Source: an uncultured Pseudobdellovibrionaceae bacterium (GTDB lineage Bacteria; Bdellovibrionota; Bdellovibrionia; Bdellovibrionales; JAMPXM01). Taken from it: a DNA stretch of 8,853 nt. Positions 6,502 through 8,853 of this stretch are shown here, in pieces. The stretch spans positions 1 to 8,853 of the forward strand of contig CAKQVW010000111.1 in assembly GCA_934277865.1 (NCBI GenBank), in the 5' to 3' direction. Position 1 is the first letter of the stretch. Each line of letters opens with the position of its first letter. Position numbers and translations under genes: made by a program. Under the pieces are notes generated by a model. The model saw only the letters and a list, made by a program, of their open reading frames with translations, searched no databases and was not told where the DNA came from.

Positions 6502-7209
6502 ATGCAGAATTTGAAGCTCCATGTCGCACGAGTGTGTTTGCAGACTGCCTTCTTCAGCGCAGTCTTGGTGTCCTTGATTCCCAGCAGTCGTGCTTGGGCA
6601 TATGATCACGACACCCAGGCCTGGCTCAGTCTTCAGGCGCAAGGTCGATTTACAGAAACCACGGCGTTTGGAGCTTACCTTGAGGCAACGGCCCGCGCGT
6701 CGCGAGACCAAGATGCGGTCCACGAGCGATATTTTCGCCCGGCACTCACCTATCGGACGGAAGCCGGCACGTTTTTCCTAGGGACGATGGTTCGCTACGA
6801 CAAAAACAATCAGCACGTCGAGCGTCGCCATTGGGTGCAATGGTCGAACTCTTACGACGTCGACGCACTTCGTGTGGGTTTCCGCTTGAGACAAGAGCAT
6901 CGTGAACTTCAAGGGGTGTCGATTGCGATTTATCGCACTCGGGCTCAGATTCGACTGCAGCATGAGGCCTTGAGGATCTCTGAGAGTATGATGCCGTACG
7001 TGTCACACGAGTTCTTGGTCAATCTGAACGACTCTCTTCCGTCGACAGAATCGGGACTTGTGCAGACGCGTACCGTGATTGGACTGAACACACGGCTACG
7101 TGAGGACCTGGCATTTGACGTGGGGTATCTCGGAGTCGTTTCCAATCAGACCACCCGCGACGATCAATTCCTGCACGTGCTGAACATGACGCTGCAGTAC
7201 AGCTTCTGA
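6502..7209 (+). CDS. DUF2490-type outer-membrane beta-barrel protein
   Basis: This 235-residue protein is an outer-membrane barrel of the DUF2490 kind, a family with no assigned substrate. The signal peptide is residues 1 to about 33 (hydrophobic LQTAFFSAVLVSLI, cleavage near SRAWA before YDHD). The mature start DTQAWLSLQAQGRF, then AYLEATARASRD, RPALTYRTEAGTFFLGTMVRY, LRVGFRLRQEHRE and YRTRAQIRL give the family pattern of amphipathic strands with conserved Arg and Glu. The last strand ends in phenylalanine (LNMTLQYSF), the usual signal for insertion by the BAM complex. It has no clear ribosome site, and a promoter-like sequence ends 6 nt before the ATG. It follows the chaperone gene by 48 nt and precedes another barrel gene by 61 nt in the same direction, so an envelope-related unit is likely. 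Confidence 0.8.
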   Translation: MQNLKLHVARVCLQTAFFSAVLVSLIPSSRAWAYDHDTQAWLSLQAQGRFTETTAFGAYLEATARASRDQDAVHERYFRPALTYRTEAGTFFLGTMVRYDKNNQHVERRHWVQWSNSYDVDALRVGFRLRQEHRELQGVSIAIYRTRAQIRLQHEALRISESMMPYVSHEFLVNLNDSLPSTESGLVQTRTVIGLNTRLREDLAFDVGYLGVVSNQTTRDDQFLHVLNMTLQYSF

Positions 7210-7229
7210 TTTGCTGGCTCGTCAAGCTA

Positions 7230-7241
7230 TGACACTTGTCA
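7230..7241. promoter_or_regulatory. Operator-like dyad TGACA-CT-TGTCA
   Basis: TGACA and its exact inverse TGTCA are separated by 2 nt. The right half overlaps the candidate -35 element (7236-7241) of the alginate-export-type gene, a position suited to a repressor or activator. It is only 5 bp per arm, so it could be chance. Confidence 0.35.
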
Positions 7242-7264
7242 GGGATCGTTGATCGGTTCATGAT
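7236..7264 (+). promoter_or_regulatory. Candidate promoter for the alginate-export-type porin
   Basis: TTGTCA (5 of 6 to the -35 consensus, 7236-7241), a 17-nt spacer and CATGAT (4 of 6, 7259-7264) lie directly upstream, with the ATG at 7271 six nt after the -10 element. No Shine-Dalgarno sequence is seen. It is the best promoter match among the intergenic gaps I examined in this window. Confidence 0.45.
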
Positions 7265-7270
7265 GGCGTC

Positions 7271-8527
7271 ATGGAAAAAATCAAGTCATCACTTGCCCTG
7301 AAAGTCTCGTGGAGTTTGCTTTCCGTCCTGCTTGCGGGAGGTGCTCATGCCAGCACGGAATCTTCTTGGAAGGCCTCTGGGTCGGCTCGGTTCCGATATG
7401 AAGATTCCCAGTGGTACGGGTCTCCGGGGAACCCCAATAGCTTTGTTAGGACGGATTTCTTTTCTCTGCGTGTGCGTCCCACCATCGAATGGGATGTTGA
7501 ACAAGGTTTGAAGACGGTTTTGACGCCGCAGTTTGCGAAGATTTTGGGACGAGACTACGCGTACGGTCTGACGGACTCCAGCGGCAGCATTGGCTACAAT
7601 GAAAACCTCCACATGCACGAGGCCTATCTCGAATGGACGCTCTCGCCACATTGGAAGGCTTCGGCGGGCCGCATGATTCTGTCCTATGGCGACCAGTACA
7701 TCGTGGCCGCGGGCGAATGGCCACTCACTGGGCGTTCGTTTGATGGTGGACGAATCGGCTACGCCGATGAGTTTCTTCACGTCGATGTTTTGGGACTTAA
7801 GATAGATGCCGCCAAAGATGTGATCGGAAGTGATCGCGAACTGGTTGGGATTTATAGCAAATGGAATCTGTTCGAAGAAATGAAGGCGTTTGATATCTAT
7901 GGCCTGTATGAATCCAATCAGCAAGGCGGCGCCAATGAGTCGCGCCATGTCTATGGACTTCGCATGGGATTTGATTTCGAAAAGACCTTTGATGTGACAG
8001 CCGAGTGGGCCACACAGCGAGGAACGGCAAGTTTTGTTGCTGACACGGGTTATCAGTCGATGCTGGTGGCAAGTGCGGGATGGACCCTGTCGGACTTCTA
8101 CAAAATGCGAATCGGACTTGAGTACAATCAAGCAGATCGTGAGTGGCGCGACTGGTATCCTTTATTGAAGGGGCCCCTTGGTAGAAACGAAGTCGTGGGT
8201 CGTCGGAACTTACAGGCGCTGGCGGCGAAAATGTCAATTGCACCATCGGACAAACTGAAAGTGCGATTGGATTATTGGATGTATCAGCGCATGGACTATC
8301 AGGCACCGGCCTTTCGCCCGCAAGACTCGGTGGCGGTGGGAACGGCGAACGGCTCGACCTCCAATGACATTGGAAACGCTGTCGACCTGGCGCTGAGTTT
8401 TAAATCGTCCGACAAAGTCGAATACGGAATCGGCGCGACCGTCTTCTATTCGGGTGCGTATTTGAAAGATCAATTTCAAGACCGGGTGTTGACGGACTTT
8501 TATGCCGTCACCAATCTCACCTTTTAA
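7271..8527 (+). CDS. Alginate-export-family (AlgE-like) outer-membrane porin
   Basis: This 418-residue outer-membrane barrel is of the alginate export type, a family that includes AlgE, which passes anionic polysaccharide through the outer membrane, and many porins of unknown substrate. The signal peptide is residues 1-28 (SWSLLSVLLAGGAHA, cleaved before STES). The family hallmarks are the early strand pair SFVRTDFFSLRVRPTIEW, the segment HMHEAYLEWTLSPHWKASAG, and then GRMILSYGDQY with GRSFDGGRIGY (about residues 132-164), the strongest family signature. Strands continue to the end and the last residue is phenylalanine (YAVTNLTF). The length is in the usual range of about 400-490. No alginate polymerase, epimerase or lyase gene is in the window, so the substrate is open. 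It follows the DUF2490-type gene by 61 nt and may also be transcribed from its own promoter. Confidence 0.85.
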   Translation: MEKIKSSLALKVSWSLLSVLLAGGAHASTESSWKASGSARFRYEDSQWYGSPGNPNSFVRTDFFSLRVRPTIEWDVEQGLKTVLTPQFAKILGRDYAYGLTDSSGSIGYNENLHMHEAYLEWTLSPHWKASAGRMILSYGDQYIVAAGEWPLTGRSFDGGRIGYADEFLHVDVLGLKIDAAKDVIGSDRELVGIYSKWNLFEEMKAFDIYGLYESNQQGGANESRHVYGLRMGFDFEKTFDVTAEWATQRGTASFVADTGYQSMLVASAGWTLSDFYKMRIGLEYNQADREWRDWYPLLKGPLGRNEVVGRRNLQALAAKMSIAPSDKLKVRLDYWMYQRMDYQAPAFRPQDSVAVGTANGSTSNDIGNAVDLALSFKSSDKVEYGIGATVFYSGAYLKDQFQDRVLTDFYAVTNLTF

Positions 8528-8546
8528 GAACTACTTGGAGGAAACT

Positions 8547-8573
8547 GCCCCTCTTCAGTGGTTGCTGAGGGGC
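8547..8573. terminator. GC-rich hairpin after the porin gene
   Basis: GCCCCTC (8547-8553) pairs exactly with GAGGGGC (8567-8573) around a 13-nt loop, 20 nt after the porin stop codon. No run of T follows on either strand, so it is not a canonical intrinsic terminator. It may end or stabilise the message. Confidence 0.4.
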
Positions 8574-8613
8574 TAGCGGCTCTCGATCTTTTGATGTGAT
8601 TCCCGGACGTTGT

Positions 8614-8653
8614 GAGCTTGGCTAAAGCTCCCAATCTCGATATTTCCAAATAT
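8614..8653. repeat. Two short dyads before the zinc-ribbon gene
   Basis: GAGCTT (8614-8619) and AAGCTC (8625-8630) form a perfect 6-bp inverted repeat with a 5-nt loop. Ten nt later ATATTT-CC-AAATAT (8640-8653) is a perfect dyad with a 2-nt centre. Both lie in the 164-nt gap between the porin and the edge gene, where they could be regulator sites or part of an element end. Their role is not shown by the sequence. Confidence 0.4.
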
Positions 8654-8691
8654 GGCGCCTTGTTTGCGGCTTGCATCGTTGCTCAAGCGCG

Positions 8692-8853
8692 ATGACTCAA
8701 GCCTGTCCTCACTGTCAATCCATGCACATCCAACGACGTGGGTATTTCTATGTCCGGGTTCTAAAGCGCTACCGGCGGCGCTTTCTTTGTCGTGGATGTG
8801 GACGAACGTTCTCCACGCAAACCACCTCAAATACCTATCGGCAAAAGCGGCCC
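8692..8853 (+). CDS. Zinc-ribbon protein, transposase-like N-terminus, cut by window end
   Basis: Fifty-four codons of a frame that stays open to the right edge. The sequence begins MTQACPHCQS and has a second pair, CRGCGRTFS, giving a CxxC-x26-CxxC zinc ribbon with a very basic middle (KRYRRRF). This arrangement, ending in FSTQTTSNTYRQKRP, resembles the DNA-binding front of IS transposases of the InsA/IS1595-like sort, where the ribbon precedes a DDE catalytic domain. No catalytic part is within the window, so it could instead be another zinc-ribbon DNA-binding protein. The ATG at 8692 is chosen because it lies just before the first CxxC; it has no clear ribosome site. If it is a transposase, the left end of the element should lie in the gap before it, where no terminal repeat can be confirmed without the right end. 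Confidence 0.65.
   Translation, partial: MTQACPHCQSMHIQRRGYFYVRVLKRYRRRFLCRGCGRTFSTQTTSNTYRQKRP

Noticed and set aside
7289..8131. Long minus-strand open frame of 280 codons inside the porin gene
   Set aside because: It mirrors the plus-strand porin, which has a signal peptide and family motifs. The minus translation shows no domain pattern.

Overview
The window looks like chromosome of a Gram-negative, deltaproteobacterium-like organism, most plausibly a relative of Bdellovibrio (Bdellovibrionota). The grounds are the style of the PheT sequence, the pheT - IHF alpha - MerR gene order, and several proteins with signal peptides or outer-membrane-barrel features. The taxonomic call is inference from memory of such proteins; no search was run.

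Left part (1-3439, + strand): a compact housekeeping cluster. It holds the nearly complete phenylalanyl-tRNA synthetase beta subunit (pheT, cut by the left edge), an IHF alpha-type DNA-bending protein that probably starts at a GTG and carries a charged N-terminal extension, and, 6 nt after it, a MerR-family regulator with an acidic N-terminus and no visible metal-binding cysteines.

Middle (3494-5255, - strand): a tRNA-Pro with anticodon GGG and an encoded CCA end. Beyond it is a two-gene unit read leftward. A 171-residue exported protein of unknown function overlaps by ATGA a CRTAC/ASPIC-UnbV-type FG-GAP (VCBS) propeller gene. The propeller gene is damaged: an in-frame TAA sits inside one calcium-loop motif, directly followed by ATG, and the N-terminal end lacks an export signal and a recognisable first loop.

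Right part (5331-8527, + strand): envelope genes in one direction. A 120-residue probable exported or membrane-anchored protein lies 19 nt before a PapD-like periplasmic chaperone. No usher or recognisable pilin is in the window, and the chaperone appears to have Gln where the family has its pilin-anchoring Arg. Then come two outer-membrane beta-barrel genes, a DUF2490-type protein and an alginate-export-family (AlgE-like) porin, each with its own promoter-like sequence ending 6 nt before the ATG. This suggests leaderless or near-leaderless transcripts. The genes could build or export a surface polymer, but nothing in the sequence names the substrate.

Right edge (8528-8853): a 164-nt gap with a GC-rich hairpin and two short dyads, then the start of a four-cysteine zinc-ribbon protein resembling the N-terminus of IS transposases, cut by the window end.

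No CRISPR array, defence island or complete mobile element was seen. The most notable points are the interrupted propeller gene with its exported partner, the orphan chaperone with the altered anchor residue, and the repeated promoter-to-ATG spacing.
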